Shown in pieces: positions 17,723 to 26,113 of a DNA stretch of 64,000 nt. Source of the stretch: a virus; IMG/VR virus record IMGVR_UViG_3300042893_001701, positions 1-64,000 of that record. The stretch is one strand, 5' to 3'. A program made the position numbers and the translations under genes. A model generated the notes under the pieces. It did not search any database and was not told where the DNA came from. It saw nothing but the letters and a program-made list of their open reading frames with translations. How positions within the stretch are numbered: position 1 is the stretch's first letter; each line of letters begins with the position of its first letter.

Positions 17723-18188
17723 CTTTAAGAGGTACCTCCTCTCTAACTTCTTTAGCAATATCTTCGATAAAGCGTTTGTGGTCTGCTACTTCTTCAGGTT
17801 TCATTTCTGTAACTGTAGTTTGTTGGTATTTAATTGCTTCTCCAATAAACTCAACATCAGGAAATAAATCTTTTAATGTGTTGTTAAATACATCTGCAAC
17901 AGCTTGATAGACTGCTTTGCGTGTAACATATAACGCATTATCATTTTTTTCATCTTTAAAAATATATACTTTAGCTTCAACTTCAGCTTTTGTTGCAGGT
18001 CGCAGTACAGGCAAGTCAGCTAAGATTGCAGTCAATCCAACTTTGACACTGCTAAGCATGACGTTTAAATAAGGTTTAATATCTGTCATCACACCACGTT
18101 TTTGTTTGGGAACAATACGTGCTTCTAATTCACCTTTAACCATGTCTGCAGTAAACGAGAGTTTAATTACGTCTGTCTTTTTTGGCAT
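17700..18188 (-). CDS. Hypothetical protein, 162 residues
   Basis: A 162-aa protein with a basic N-terminus (MPKKTDVIKLSF) and an alpha/beta body. It follows the portal gene after a terminator and a promoter, with a good AGGAGG site (CAAGGAGGC before the ATG), so it is the first gene of a new transcript and may be made in quantity. The size is small for a major capsid protein and no HK97-like pattern is visible. Confidence 0.55.
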   Translation of the reverse strand: MPKKTDVIKLSFTADMVKGELEARIVPKQKRGVMTDIKPYLNVMLSSVKVGLTAILADLPVLRPATKAEVEAKVYIFKDEKNDNALYVTRKAVYQAVADVFNNTLKDLFPDVEFIGEAIKYQQTTVTEMKPEEVADHKRFIEDIAKEVREEVPLKDDGTLKM

Positions 18189-18209
18189 AAAGCCTCCTTG
18201 GTTTTCTTA

Positions 18210-18237
18210 AGTATATCATACCATATAAAAAACACAA
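18210..18237 (-). promoter_or_regulatory. Promoter for head genes downstream of portal
   Basis: Minus strand: -10 TATACT at 18210-18215 preceded by TGA (extended -10, TGATATACT), with -35 TTGTGT at 18232-18237 and a 16-nt spacer. The -35 box overlaps the terminator stem just upstream. It would drive the genes from 18188 leftwards. Confidence 0.65.
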
Positions 18238-18256
18238 GATGTGTATATCTTGTGTT
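18227..18256 (-). terminator. Rho-independent terminator after portal gene
   Basis: Minus strand: AACACAAGAT and ATCTTGTGTT form a perfect 10-bp stem around a 6-nt loop, followed by TTTTTT. It lies 25 nt after the portal stop codon and ends the terminase-portal transcript. Confidence 0.85.
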
Positions 18257-18280
18257 CTTTGTGTAAACTTTTACAATTGT

Positions 18281-20017
18281 CTACTTAAAGCCTTGTCCCA
18301 TTTGTGGGTCTTGCTGGATAGCATTCTTTTCTTCAATTAAAATTGTAATAGCTTGTTGAGCTGCTTGTTCTTCCGATAATCCTTGTGATAGCAATCTACT
18401 AAAGATAGAGGCGAAGTTTGTAAGATCAGCAACTAATGTTTCTGCTGTACTATCTTGAGCTTCTTTTTCTAAGCGTTGTAAGAATAAGTCTTTTTGTGGG
18501 AAGTCCGAGTATTTAAGCAAATCTTGTGGAGTAATAATTTGTGGTTTAATTTGATACTGTGCTTGCATTTCGTACAAAGCTTTAGCTGAATCAAACAAGT
18601 TAGCTTGGTTCATTGGCAGTAATGTAGAAGCAGCAATATTATAATCAAACTTCATGCCACGCTCACGCAATACATCGAATTGAATTTTACGTTGCTCAAT
18701 TATTTTATTAGTTCCAGTAGCAGATAACTTTGGCACAGTATATGTTTTATCGCCACCATATGCAAAGTAATATTCAAGTACTAGCTTAGTTAAATCTTCA
18801 CAAAATTCTTCAAGTAAAGTAATACGTGAGTTATCTGTTAGCATTGTTACACGCGCTTGGAAAGCTTGAGTAGCACCAGTAGTTTGAATACTATTTGTCA
18901 TACGACCTTTATAGTAAGGATCTACACCAGTAACTTGAAAAATAGAATTTTCTAAACGTTGTTTAATGTTGCTAAGATCTGGAATAACAGGAACATCTAC
19001 GTAGTAAACTAAATTACGTGGGTCACCTTTTGTTTCAAACGAAGCTCCAGGTGTACCACCGTAGTCAGCAAACGAGCGCATATTAATTCGGCCGTCAGTA
19101 TTAACAAAGCGTACGCGATTAAGTACACGGTACGGTTGTGTAGCTTCCATTGAGTCAAGCATGTTAAGAGCAACAACTGTGTTAAGAATCTTAGTTAACT
19201 TAGAGTTTCCATAGGGATTACCGTCTGGGCGTTGTGGAGTAAACACAACGACAGGAAAACGTTTAAGCGGAATGTTTATATTTTCATAAATAATTGTATC
19301 TTCATTCAACATAAATATTTGATCAATACTGCCGTTTTCATTACGCATAAAACATTCGACTAAAGACACAGTGCGATTGTTAGTAATGGTATAATTTTCA
19401 TAACCAGCAATACGATTGTTAGCAGTTTTATCACTCATAACGCCTTTATACTTTTCCATAAACTCTTTAACCCCATCTTTAAAGTCAGGGTTGTTGACTA
19501 AAGTATCAATGTTAACGGCACGTTCAATAAAAATTGCTTCACCTTCTTTATAAGAATCAACACTAGGATCAAAGTAAAGTTCTTGGGGAGATACTGCTTT
19601 TAATTTAATATGTCCTTTAGCACTGTCCCAGTCAACACGCATAGCACCGACGTTATATAACTCAGCGTTTTCGCCGACGTGTAAGAATTTATTTTTCATT
19701 CCCCACTTACTCCAGTTGTAAGCAATAAACGCATTAAGATCTTGCACTGTTTTTTCATCTTGAATATATCGTGGAGTTAACGTACCAATAAATGAACCAC
19801 TATAAATAGAGTTCATATAACCTTGAACAACATATTCAAAGTAGTTCCAGTCTGGTGTAATACTGTATTCTTTTAAATTCTTTTTAAAGTATGCCCAAAA
19901 TTCGCCTTTGTATAATGAGCGAATTAAACGCCACTCGCGTAGTTGTCCTTGTTTATATGAACGAAACTCATCAAACTTTTGTTTAATCTTATAAATGTCG
20001 TAGGTAAACTTAGGCAT
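18281..20017 (-). CDS. Portal protein
   Basis: A 578-aa protein immediately downstream of the terminase genes, where phage portals usually lie. The sequence has typical portal features: an early aromatic/basic helical part (LREWRLIRSLYKGEFWAYFK), an alpha/beta middle with AVSPQELYFDPSV, a long basic helix region, and the segment VTGVDPYYKGR followed by TTGATQAFQARV, like the YxG...aTA pattern of podovirus portals. The portal ring of twelve subunits sits at one capsid corner and docks TerL and then the tail. The C-terminus is Gln-rich. It shares one base with the stop of the upstream membrane-anchored gene and is followed by a strong terminator. Confidence 0.85.
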   Translation of the reverse strand: MPKFTYDIYKIKQKFDEFRSYKQGQLREWRLIRSLYKGEFWAYFKKNLKEYSITPDWNYFEYVVQGYMNSIYSGSFIGTLTPRYIQDEKTVQDLNAFIAYNWSKWGMKNKFLHVGENAELYNVGAMRVDWDSAKGHIKLKAVSPQELYFDPSVDSYKEGEAIFIERAVNIDTLVNNPDFKDGVKEFMEKYKGVMSDKTANNRIAGYENYTITNNRTVSLVECFMRNENGSIDQIFMLNEDTIIYENINIPLKRFPVVVFTPQRPDGNPYGNSKLTKILNTVVALNMLDSMEATQPYRVLNRVRFVNTDGRINMRSFADYGGTPGASFETKGDPRNLVYYVDVPVIPDLSNIKQRLENSIFQVTGVDPYYKGRMTNSIQTTGATQAFQARVTMLTDNSRITLLEEFCEDLTKLVLEYYFAYGGDKTYTVPKLSATGTNKIIEQRKIQFDVLRERGMKFDYNIAASTLLPMNQANLFDSAKALYEMQAQYQIKPQIITPQDLLKYSDFPQKDLFLQRLEKEAQDSTAETLVADLTNFASIFSRLLSQGLSEEQAAQQAITILIEEKNAIQQDPQMGQGFK

Positions 20018-20448
20018 TATTGTTTACCTTCTTTCTTTTTAGGTGGCTCTGGCATAACCGGACCATCCATAATATCTTCAAAGGTTTTAGCAATTGCTTC
20101 ATTTTGACGTTGTGTGCTTTGGATAATTGCTTCTTCAATTTGTTTTTGACGAATGCGTTCTTTTTTAGCAATGTCTTCTTTTTGTTGTTCACTTAATTCT
20201 TCTTGTTCTGTTTCAGGATTATCTCCTAAAGTATTATGTTTAGCAGCGTCAATGATTGCTTGAATAGGTGCAGTGATGTCTCCGTCATTGTCTAATTCTT
20301 TACTTCGGGAGCCACGCACCGAGCGGTTTGTTGAAGTTATCTTCTTCACTGGACGTTTCATCAGTTTCATCAAATACACTACTTGCAAAGACAACACGAT
20401 CGTTACCAGTATAAGTGAGATTGTTACCATAGCTATCAGAATTTCCAT
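20017..20448 (-). CDS. Membrane-anchored protein overlapping terL
   Basis: A 143-aa protein. Residues about 2-28 (ILIAMVTISLILVTIVLSLQ) form one membrane span, then a basic stretch (KLMKRPVKKI) and a long charged helix. The first 149 nt are read inside the 3' end of the terminase gene in another frame. A good AAAGGAG site 10 nt before the ATG supports this start, and no start after the terminase stop would give a sensible protein. Topology resembles an inner-membrane spanin or anchor, but no partner is visible. Confidence 0.65.
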   Translation of the reverse strand: MEILIAMVTISLILVTIVLSLQVVYLMKLMKRPVKKITSTNRSVRGSRSKELDNDGDITAPIQAIIDAAKHNTLGDNPETEQEELSEQQKEDIAKKERIRQKQIEEAIIQSTQRQNEAIAKTFEDIMDGPVMPEPPKKKEGKQ

Positions 20449-22168
20449 TAGTTGTATTCTCCTTTAATGGGTCATAATAAGTCGGGGTCTTTTTAATTAT
20501 AACATTTTTTTGTTTATCATGAACGAAACTTTTTCCACTAGGTAAATATACATTAAGTTTTAATTCTTGTAAATTGTGTGGAAGTTCTACAACAATAAAC
20601 TCTAATGCAGTAATACCGTGGTCTCGTCCGTCTTCTGGTTTACCAGTAGGTGCTCCGCTTTTATCTAATTGAAATTTATAGTTGAGTGCTTCATCAATTA
20701 AAAACTCACAAGTAGAATAAACTTCTATTTGACTGTGGTTAAGTAACGAATTCATTTTAATAATACGTGCGTCATGGGTAGCAAACGAAGGTTCAAAATA
20801 TAAACCTTCATCTTCAAACATACTTCCGATCGTCACAAGATTACTTTCACGCTTACTGTAACTACGTCCGTCAAACTTAGGCATCATAAGTAGTCCATCT
20901 AGGTCAGTTCCGTTAATTTTTGTGGCTTTTCGGTACTCTTTAGCCAGGGTTTTGATGTCAGAATTATTAACCCGGAGCTCATCATATACGTACAATTTTT
21001 TGGTTTCTGTGGAAAAAGCACCATAAACTATGTGAGTCGGGTCGTTTATTCCATAGTCTACACCTATAACGTAGTACAAAACCCGCTTACCACTTTCATC
21101 GAAAGCTCTTGGCAACGGATGTGGTGCTACAATACACACCCCAAAGTTAGGAAAGACTAGATTACTTGAGAAGTTAAACGAACCTTTATAAAACTGTTGG
21201 ATATAAGCTTTAGATTTTCCACGCGTTTGTTCTTCTTCATAGGTTGCAGGTAAAAATGGGTTAGCACTTGTAGAAATAATCTGTGTATATTTTTGTGGAT
21301 CTCGTTCTTTGTTAAACTTATAGCCTTCGTTATAAGCGTCTCCATAAAATTCTACCGTTGCAGAATCTAAAAGAAACTTTGACTTAACCCAACCTGAGTC
21401 TGGATTTGTTTCAAGATTAATGTGGCGTGTATCAACACGGTACTTAGGTTTATAAACTTGTTGGTTTGGATCCCACTGCATTTGTGGCTGTCCGTCTGCG
21501 TTTACTTCTGGAATCATCGCTGCTGTATTACGGATACGAGATTGTAACATGGTAAATGCACCGTACTGTACATCTGATGATTCAACAATAACTGCCATCG
21601 TTAAGTTAATTGATTTAAGTTTTGTTTCATCATCGAAAGAACGAAACAATATTTCAGAACCATTAGTAAGTTGTAGTTCGTGCTTTTGATCGTTCTTACG
21701 TCGAACAAGTTTTGTAGGAAAAATACTATAAAACTCTTTAACAAACGTAGCTTCTAACGCTGGGTATGTTCGTGCAGTCACTGCAACACGTGCTCCAGGT
21801 ATTAACAGAATGTGTTTAATGACATCTTCAATATTAGCACGAGACTTACCTGAACCGTAACCACCTGCTGTCATCTTATAACGTTCGCGTCTACGAAGAA
21901 ACATGGCTTGATATGCTGTAGGTTTAAATGTATTAATAAGCGTTCCACATTGTGGACATTCTTTAAAGCTCAAACTTTCACTGCCGTTAATTGCTTTAGC
22001 TGCAACTAAAGGTTTGTTACAACGTGGACAGTGTTGAATATTATCAACACGAATAATTTGTGGCTTAGCTTCTTCTACTGACGGAACAATCGCAGGCTGA
22101 ACAACATCAAACACTTCGCCAGTGTCTTGATCAATAAATCGTTGCGTATCAAGAATTGACTTTGGCAT
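20300..22168 (-). CDS. terL: Terminase large subunit
   Basis: A 622-aa packaging motor. Walker A is GGYGSGKS (residues 102-109), and a Walker B-type strand with the catalytic acid is MAVIVESSD (about 191-199). The nuclease part begins with VIGVDYGIND (Asp371) and includes a late GRDHGITALEF acid. The protein pumps DNA into the capsid through the portal and cuts the concatemer. Unusually, the N-terminus carries a CxxC...CxxC zinc ribbon (Cys47, 50, 71, 74) ahead of the ATPase. The last 149 nt also encode the start of the next gene in another frame. Identification is secure. Confidence 0.95.
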   Translation of the reverse strand: MPKSILDTQRFIDQDTGEVFDVVQPAIVPSVEEAKPQIIRVDNIQHCPRCNKPLVAAKAINGSESLSFKECPQCGTLINTFKPTAYQAMFLRRRERYKMTAGGYGSGKSRANIEDVIKHILLIPGARVAVTARTYPALEATFVKEFYSIFPTKLVRRKNDQKHELQLTNGSEILFRSFDDETKLKSINLTMAVIVESSDVQYGAFTMLQSRIRNTAAMIPEVNADGQPQMQWDPNQQVYKPKYRVDTRHINLETNPDSGWVKSKFLLDSATVEFYGDAYNEGYKFNKERDPQKYTQIISTSANPFLPATYEEEQTRGKSKAYIQQFYKGSFNFSSNLVFPNFGVCIVAPHPLPRAFDESGKRVLYYVIGVDYGINDPTHIVYGAFSTETKKLYVYDELRVNNSDIKTLAKEYRKATKINGTDLDGLLMMPKFDGRSYSKRESNLVTIGSMFEDEGLYFEPSFATHDARIIKMNSLLNHSQIEVYSTCEFLIDEALNYKFQLDKSGAPTGKPEDGRDHGITALEFIVVELPHNLQELKLNVYLPSGKSFVHDKQKNVIIKKTPTYYDPLKENTTNGNSDSYGNNLTYTGNDRVVFASSVFDETDETSSEEDNFNKPLGAWLPK

Positions 22169-22169
22169 A

Positions 22170-22604
22170 TTATAATCCTGGCTTTTTATTTTCTGGAACG
22201 TTAGGTAAAAATTCTGCTTCTTCAGAAGTTAAAGGCGTTTGAATATAAATGTATTGCACAGGCGTAGCAAAACTAGGACGGTGATCATCACGGTATTTAA
22301 TCGCCGCGTTTAGTTTAGTAGCATCCGCCATTCCAACATGCACACCGTCTTTCATATACTTATTCACAATAATCCCTGCTTGAGTATAAATAATACGGTC
22401 GATGTAATCTTGAACACGGCTGTCTGCTAAAAACATTTGCCAGTCATGATACGTTGTATTTTGTCCAATAACGGTAGCAAGTTCGTGTGGATCAGAAACA
22501 AAAAGTTTATCATACGCCATCGGTACACTTTCAGCAAAGTTCCATAAGTTTACTAAGTGAATTAATTTAACTTCAGTTTTTGTAAATTGTTCTAACGCTA
22601 TCAT
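22170..22604 (-). CDS. Small terminase subunit candidate
   Basis: A 144-aa helical protein one base upstream of terL. The middle has the pattern YHDWQMFLADSRVQDYIDR, with a tryptophan/FL and a short helix. Similar segments occur in small terminase subunits of several phages, where they follow a DNA-binding helix-turn-helix. The gene position is the usual one for TerS. No clear helix-turn-helix can be drawn, so the call rests mainly on order and size. The 117-aa protein at 15216-15569 is the alternative. Confidence 0.45.
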   Translation of the reverse strand: MIALEQFTKTEVKLIHLVNLWNFAESVPMAYDKLFVSDPHELATVIGQNTTYHDWQMFLADSRVQDYIDRIIYTQAGIIVNKYMKDGVHVGMADATKLNAAIKYRDDHRPSFATPVQYIYIQTPLTSEEAEFLPNVPENKKPGL

Positions 22605-23212
22605 AGTTTACCTTTCAAGTGGGGTAGGTTGATTGACATTCCCCTACGATTGGTTTCCAAAATTAAAGGAACCCTTTGTTTATAGTATACACCTTTTGTT
22701 TTGCTCATACGATATAGTGTAAAATTTTCTATTGGATAGAATCTAGTTAGATTAATAACTTCTTGTCTAGCTTCAGCAAGAGTTGTAAAATATAATTCAT
22801 GCGTACGCGCACCTTGTTTTTGAATAAGTAAAGCACCATTAAGTGTACCTTCTTTATAATTAATACCTGTAACTCCTTTTAAATTATTGAGACCAGTATG
22901 TTTTTCTAAATCAGTTATATTTTTTAGATTAACAAAAAGGTGTTGAAACGTTGATCTTAAAAAAATTAATGTATACTTTTTAAATTCATCAATAAGCCAA
23001 CGATATCCATCTTCTGTTAAATAAAGTTTGTAGTTGTCATAAATACTAATATCATTATTATCCAAAGTAAAAGGCAACTTACTGTGTAGTGCATAAGCTT
23101 TAAGCACAGCAGCAACGTTGCCTGATCTTAGTGGGTATTTTCGAATCTGCTCAGGAGTTAAGATACCAATAATTATACATTGGTCTATATACTTATCGAC
23201 TAACTCTTTCAT
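22601..23212 (-). CDS. Hypothetical protein, 203 residues
   Basis: A 203-aa protein with a helical N-terminal half and a beta-rich C-terminus that is basic (YKQRVPLILETNRRGMSINL). Its ends overlap both neighbours (4 nt and 1 nt), so it is part of the operon running into the terminase. No motif was recognised; the basic C-terminus could bind DNA. Confidence 0.55.
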   Translation of the reverse strand: MKELVDKYIDQCIIIGILTPEQIRKYPLRSGNVAAVLKAYALHSKLPFTLDNNDISIYDNYKLYLTEDGYRWLIDEFKKYTLIFLRSTFQHLFVNLKNITDLEKHTGLNNLKGVTGINYKEGTLNGALLIQKQGARTHELYFTTLAEARQEVINLTRFYPIENFTLYRMSKTKGVYYKQRVPLILETNRRGMSINLPHLKGKL

Positions 23213-23502
23213 TACATGCCAGACATTGCTTCGTCTAAGGCTGCCATTTGGTCTGCATCTTCTTCAGTGTTTTCTTCTGCAACAGGTTCAACGGCTGGTT
23301 CAGGAGTCATACCTGAGGAAACTACCATGGTTGTGTCTGTTAGTTCAGTAACAGTCATACCCATAGAGTTAACCATGTTTAAAACTTCAATCAATTGCAT
23401 TTTATCCATTTGGCCTACTTCAACAGAAAGCATACCTTGTTCAGGCATCTCTTCGTATCCGATATCCATTCCTTGTAATGCACTAATAATTTCTTCAAAC
23501 AT
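23212..23502 (-). CDS. Small acidic Met-rich protein
   Basis: A 96-aa acidic protein, Met- and Glu-rich (MFEEIISALQGMDIGYEEMP ... AEENTEEDADQMAALDEAMS). It has a good AGGAGG site and lies 1 nt downstream of a second acidic Met-rich protein of 158 residues. Both contain a short motif with a DxMxMLxxL-like pattern and may be related. Function unknown. Confidence 0.55.
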   Translation of the reverse strand: MFEEIISALQGMDIGYEEMPEQGMLSVEVGQMDKMQLIEVLNMVNSMGMTVTELTDTTMVVSSGMTPEPAVEPVAEENTEEDADQMAALDEAMSGM

Positions 23503-23503
23503 T

Positions 23504-23980
23504 TTATTTACCTCCTTTTTCTATCATGTTATGTAGGATCGTCCTATAAGGTTCCGCCACCATTTCCATATCTTGCATATGAACATCATAGTGACCATTT
23601 TTAATTAACTCAGCGTGATACATAAACTTACCGAACGCGTCATCGTACTCTGGAATAAACTTACGAGCAAACAATTCGATTTCTAATCCTAAGGTTTCAT
23701 TACCTTTGGGTTGTTCTTCTGGGTATGGCATTTCAATTGCCATTGCTATTTCAACAGGCGCTTCCATTTCAGTACCCATTGTTTCAGGGTAGACATATAA
23801 ATATTTTTCATCTACAGAATATTGAACTTGCTTTTCTTCTAGGTGGTCCATCATGGATAACATTAACATTTGATCAACGTCAGTTAAATCAACGACGATT
23901 TTTTCTGGCCATTGTTCATACATTACATTCATGTCATCTAACATCATCATGAATTCATTACAGTTACTATCGTAGTGCAT
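23504..23980 (-). CDS. Acidic Met-rich protein, 158 residues
   Basis: A 158-aa acidic protein rich in Met, Asp and Glu (NEFMMMLDDMNVMYEQWPEK, then DLTDVDQMLMLSMMDHLEEK). It is preceded by an extended -10 promoter and an AGGAT ribosome site, so it is the first gene of a transcript that runs through the terminase to the portal. Acidic proteins of this kind can act as DNA mimics that block host defence, but nothing in the sequence proves that here. Confidence 0.55.
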   Translation of the reverse strand: MHYDSNCNEFMMMLDDMNVMYEQWPEKIVVDLTDVDQMLMLSMMDHLEEKQVQYSVDEKYLYVYPETMGTEMEAPVEIAMAIEMPYPEEQPKGNETLGLEIELFARKFIPEYDDAFGKFMYHAELIKNGHYDVHMQDMEMVAEPYRTILHNMIEKGGK

Positions 23981-24001
23981 CCGTTATCCTCCACATTTTT
24001 A

Positions 24002-24010
24002 AGTATATCA
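24002..24010 (-). promoter_or_regulatory. Extended -10 promoter TGATATACT
   Basis: Minus strand TGATATACT, the same nine bases as before the gene at 18188, here overlapping the stop codon of the VRR-NUC gene and 22 nt upstream of the ATG at 23980. No convincing -35 box. It should start the packaging transcript. Confidence 0.55.
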
Positions 24011-24361
24011 TAAATCTTCTTTTAAAAGATTACGTTCTACTTCAATTAGTATACTACCAATTTTTATAAACTTGTCACATATTTTTTTAACATGGTCAAG
24101 TTCATCATCATTGGTTACTAAAAAGTATCGATGTGGATTTGAACCCATCAAGTATTCTTTCCACCATGCTTGTAGTGGTGCTAGGTCGTAATAACTGGTA
24201 CCTTTGAACTCAACATAAATAGTACCGCCGCCTTTAGGCAGTTGGAGAAAACGATCTGGAAAACCTTTCGAGGTCATCACAGGACCTTTGATAGCAACAA
24301 TCTCTTTGGACTGGCACCATCTTACAAAGTCTGCTTCAAGTCGTTTTTCAACTGTGCTCAC
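24008..24361 (-). CDS. VRR-NUC domain nuclease
   Basis: A 117-aa single-domain protein. It has the PD-(D/E)XK nuclease signature of the VRR-NUC family: GFPDRF (Asp36), then YVEFKG with Glu51 and Lys53, followed by LAPLQAWWKEY, a usual conserved helix start. Members are structure-specific DNA nucleases; stand-alone phage copies are common and may resolve branched DNA before packaging or degrade host DNA. Overlaps the upstream gene by one base. Confidence 0.85.
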   Translation of the reverse strand: MSTVEKRLEADFVRWCQSKEIVAIKGPVMTSKGFPDRFLQLPKGGGTIYVEFKGTSYYDLAPLQAWWKEYLMGSNPHRYFLVTNDDELDHVKKICDKFIKIGSILIEVERNLLKEDL

Positions 24362-24813
24362 TACTCAATAATACCATTTTTTCGTAAGGTATCAATTGTG
24401 CCTTTATATAAGTCACGTTGTTCTTGTAGATGAGCGTTATCAGTTTTAAGTTCTCGGATTTGTTTACTGGCGTTATTAAGAACAGCAAACATCATTAAGA
24501 ACAAGTCACGTGTGATGACATGTGCGCGTTCACCTGCGCTATTAATAAACTGGTTGCCATAATTTGCACGGGTACCCTTTTCAACAATGCAGTACCGACG
24601 CTTGTTACTGTTGGCAACTGAGGTTTCGCATTCCATTAATTGAAATGTGGTAGCATCAAGGTTTACTTTTTCTGTACCTGGCTTAGAAACAACCATCCCA
24701 ACTGTAGCATGACCAACAGGTTGTTCAGGATTGACTGCTGTATTATCTAATGTTGCGTTACGTTTTTCTTCTGTAAGCTGTTTGATACGTGCATTAATAT
24801 CATTGAATGGCAT
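24361..24813 (-). CDS. Hypothetical protein with C-terminal coiled coil
   Basis: A 150-aa protein, taking the start MPFNDINARI at 24813, which overlaps the MazG-like stop as ATAATATG; an upstream in-frame ATG at 24870 lies inside the MazG-like gene without a ribosome site. Residues 1-25 and 115-145 are helical, the last part a coiled coil (ELKTDNAHLQEQRDLYKGT). A beta-rich middle includes CIVEKGTRANYGN. No family recognised. Confidence 0.55.
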   Translation of the reverse strand: MPFNDINARIKQLTEEKRNATLDNTAVNPEQPVGHATVGMVVSKPGTEKVNLDATTFQLMECETSVANSNKRRYCIVEKGTRANYGNQFINSAGERAHVITRDLFLMMFAVLNNASKQIRELKTDNAHLQEQRDLYKGTIDTLRKNGIIE

Positions 24814-24814
24814 A

Positions 24815-25141
24815 TTATAATTTCTTTCCGTGTTTATATGGACGGGTAATATTGTACTGGTGTTTTTCAATCACAGCTTTTTCCATGTCGATACCAAAGT
24901 ATTCGCAGAGATCTAAGACACGAATGATTACATCCGCTAATTCAGCTGGTACGCCTTCTGGCTTGCCGTCTTCTTGGTAGTAGGCGTAGGTCGGTGCATA
25001 ACCTTTACGAACTTCTTCTAAGGCTTCGGACAGTTCACTATGTACGAGAGCAATCAATTCTGGAAGCTCTCTATGTTTTTCCCACCAGCCATGTTCTTTG
25101 GCATTGTGGTGAATCATTTCTTGGAGTTGTTTAAGGTTCAT
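24815..25141 (-). CDS. MazG-like nucleotide pyrophosphohydrolase
   Basis: A 108-aa all-helical protein. The metal-binding pattern of the MazG family is present: ELSEALEE (residues 36-43) and a second helix PAELADVIIR with Glu67 and Asp70. Family members hydrolyse NTPs or dNTPs to monophosphates; phage copies may clean the nucleotide pool or lower alarmone signals. Part of the early leftward gene set. Length is typical for the single-domain type. Confidence 0.85.
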   Translation of the reverse strand: MNLKQLQEMIHHNAKEHGWWEKHRELPELIALVHSELSEALEEVRKGYAPTYAYYQEDGKPEGVPAELADVIIRVLDLCEYFGIDMEKAVIEKHQYNITRPYKHGKKL

Positions 25142-25143
25142 AT

Positions 25144-25350
25144 TTAATCCTTCTTTTCTACGTAACAGACTTCATAGCCCATTAACGTGTTTTTAGTTTT
25201 TCTAAACTTGTTGTTAAGCGCCAGTGAGACCATTGGTCTCGACACAGTTATGTAAATGGCAACTTCTTCTTGTGTGTGAAAGATCTTCCATGTATCTTCA
25301 TCTAGTTTACGCACACCGATTAAACCACGACGATGTTTACGTTTAGTCAT
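25144..25350 (-). CDS. Small basic helix-turn-helix-like protein
   Basis: A 68-aa protein with a Lys/Arg-rich start (MTKRKHRRGLIG) and a segment like a short helix-turn-helix (TQEEVAIYITVSRPMVSLAL). It probably binds DNA and may regulate early genes. It overlaps the upstream gene by 8 nt and is 2 nt from the MazG-like gene. Confidence 0.55.
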   Translation of the reverse strand: MTKRKHRRGLIGVRKLDEDTWKIFHTQEEVAIYITVSRPMVSLALNNKFRKTKNTLMGYEVCYVEKKD

Positions 25351-25537
25351 TGTCTACCTCTGTTAGTTGATGCTCTTCGAACGTCCAGCCTTCTGGTACT
25401 ACAGGTAATGCGACAAGGTAGTTGTTACCTTCTAGGATTTGTAAAACCTTGCCGACCATCCCTGGGTTAATCTCTTTGTGAATATCCCTGAGATAAATTT
25501 TTTTAACTACAACTTTAGTTCCAACCTTAAATGCCAT
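25343..25537 (-). CDS. Small SH3/KOW-like protein
   Basis: A 64-aa beta-rich protein (MAFKVGTKVVVKKIYL ... NPGMVGKVLQILEGNNYLVA). The GxxGxV turn and strand spacing resemble small SH3-like or KOW barrels. Role unknown. AGGAGA ribosome site directly before the ATG. Confidence 0.5.
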   Translation of the reverse strand: MAFKVGTKVVVKKIYLRDIHKEINPGMVGKVLQILEGNNYLVALPVVPEGWTFEEHQLTEVDND

Positions 25538-25547
25538 ATAGTCTCCT

Positions 25548-25730
25548 TTATCTTTTACGACGAAGCTTTTCTTTTGCTTCCTTCTTTAATTGTAACTCAA
25601 CTTCTAGGTACCCAAGTTTATGTTCTAACTGTGTACGAATCTTTGGATTAGATTCCATCCTAATGGTAATCTTTAAAAACCGAATGGCTGCTTCTGGTGT
25701 TTCGAATGTTCTGCCTAAGACTTTAATCAT
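25548..25730 (-). CDS. Small basic helical protein
   Basis: A 60-aa protein, basic toward the end (LQLKKEAKEKLRRKR). It overlaps the upstream gene by 4 nt (ATGA). The C-terminal cluster suggests nucleic-acid binding. No family recognised. Confidence 0.55.
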   Translation of the reverse strand: MIKVLGRTFETPEAAIRFLKITIRMESNPKIRTQLEHKLGYLEVELQLKKEAKEKLRRKR

Positions 25731-26113
25731 ACTTCTCCTTTTGATACCGCCGGATATACTCGGACAAGATCCTTAAGTGTTCCAGGTCGGTTTGCGTAGA
25801 TACGTTTAGATAACAGTTCTTTAGTTAACAAGTATGTCGGATTGTTTTCATTGAAGATAATGTAGTAGTAGAACTCTGTACCGTGTCGGCATATATACTT
25901 ATCATAATACAAATACTGTCCTGCGATTTGGAAGAAATCTTTAATTAATAATCGTCCGTCGGTTTCGAATACGTTGTGTTTATAGATTTGATACAAGGTT
26001 GTTGCTTTAACTAACACGGCGTTGTCTCGCATACTGTTTAGCTCTTCAACATTGTGTTCGATCTTATGGCAATCAGGGCTAATGAACTTTACGAAGAAGT
26101 CTAGGGTTTTCAT
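25727..26113 (-). CDS. Hypothetical protein, 128 residues
   Basis: A 128-aa mixed alpha/beta protein with many Tyr and Phe residues (GQYLYYDKYICRHGTEFYYY). It overlaps both neighbours by 4 nt in an early operon. No motif recognised. Confidence 0.55.
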   Translation of the reverse strand: MKTLDFFVKFISPDCHKIEHNVEELNSMRDNAVLVKATTLYQIYKHNVFETDGRLLIKDFFQIAGQYLYYDKYICRHGTEFYYYIIFNENNPTYLLTKELLSKRIYANRPGTLKDLVRVYPAVSKGEV

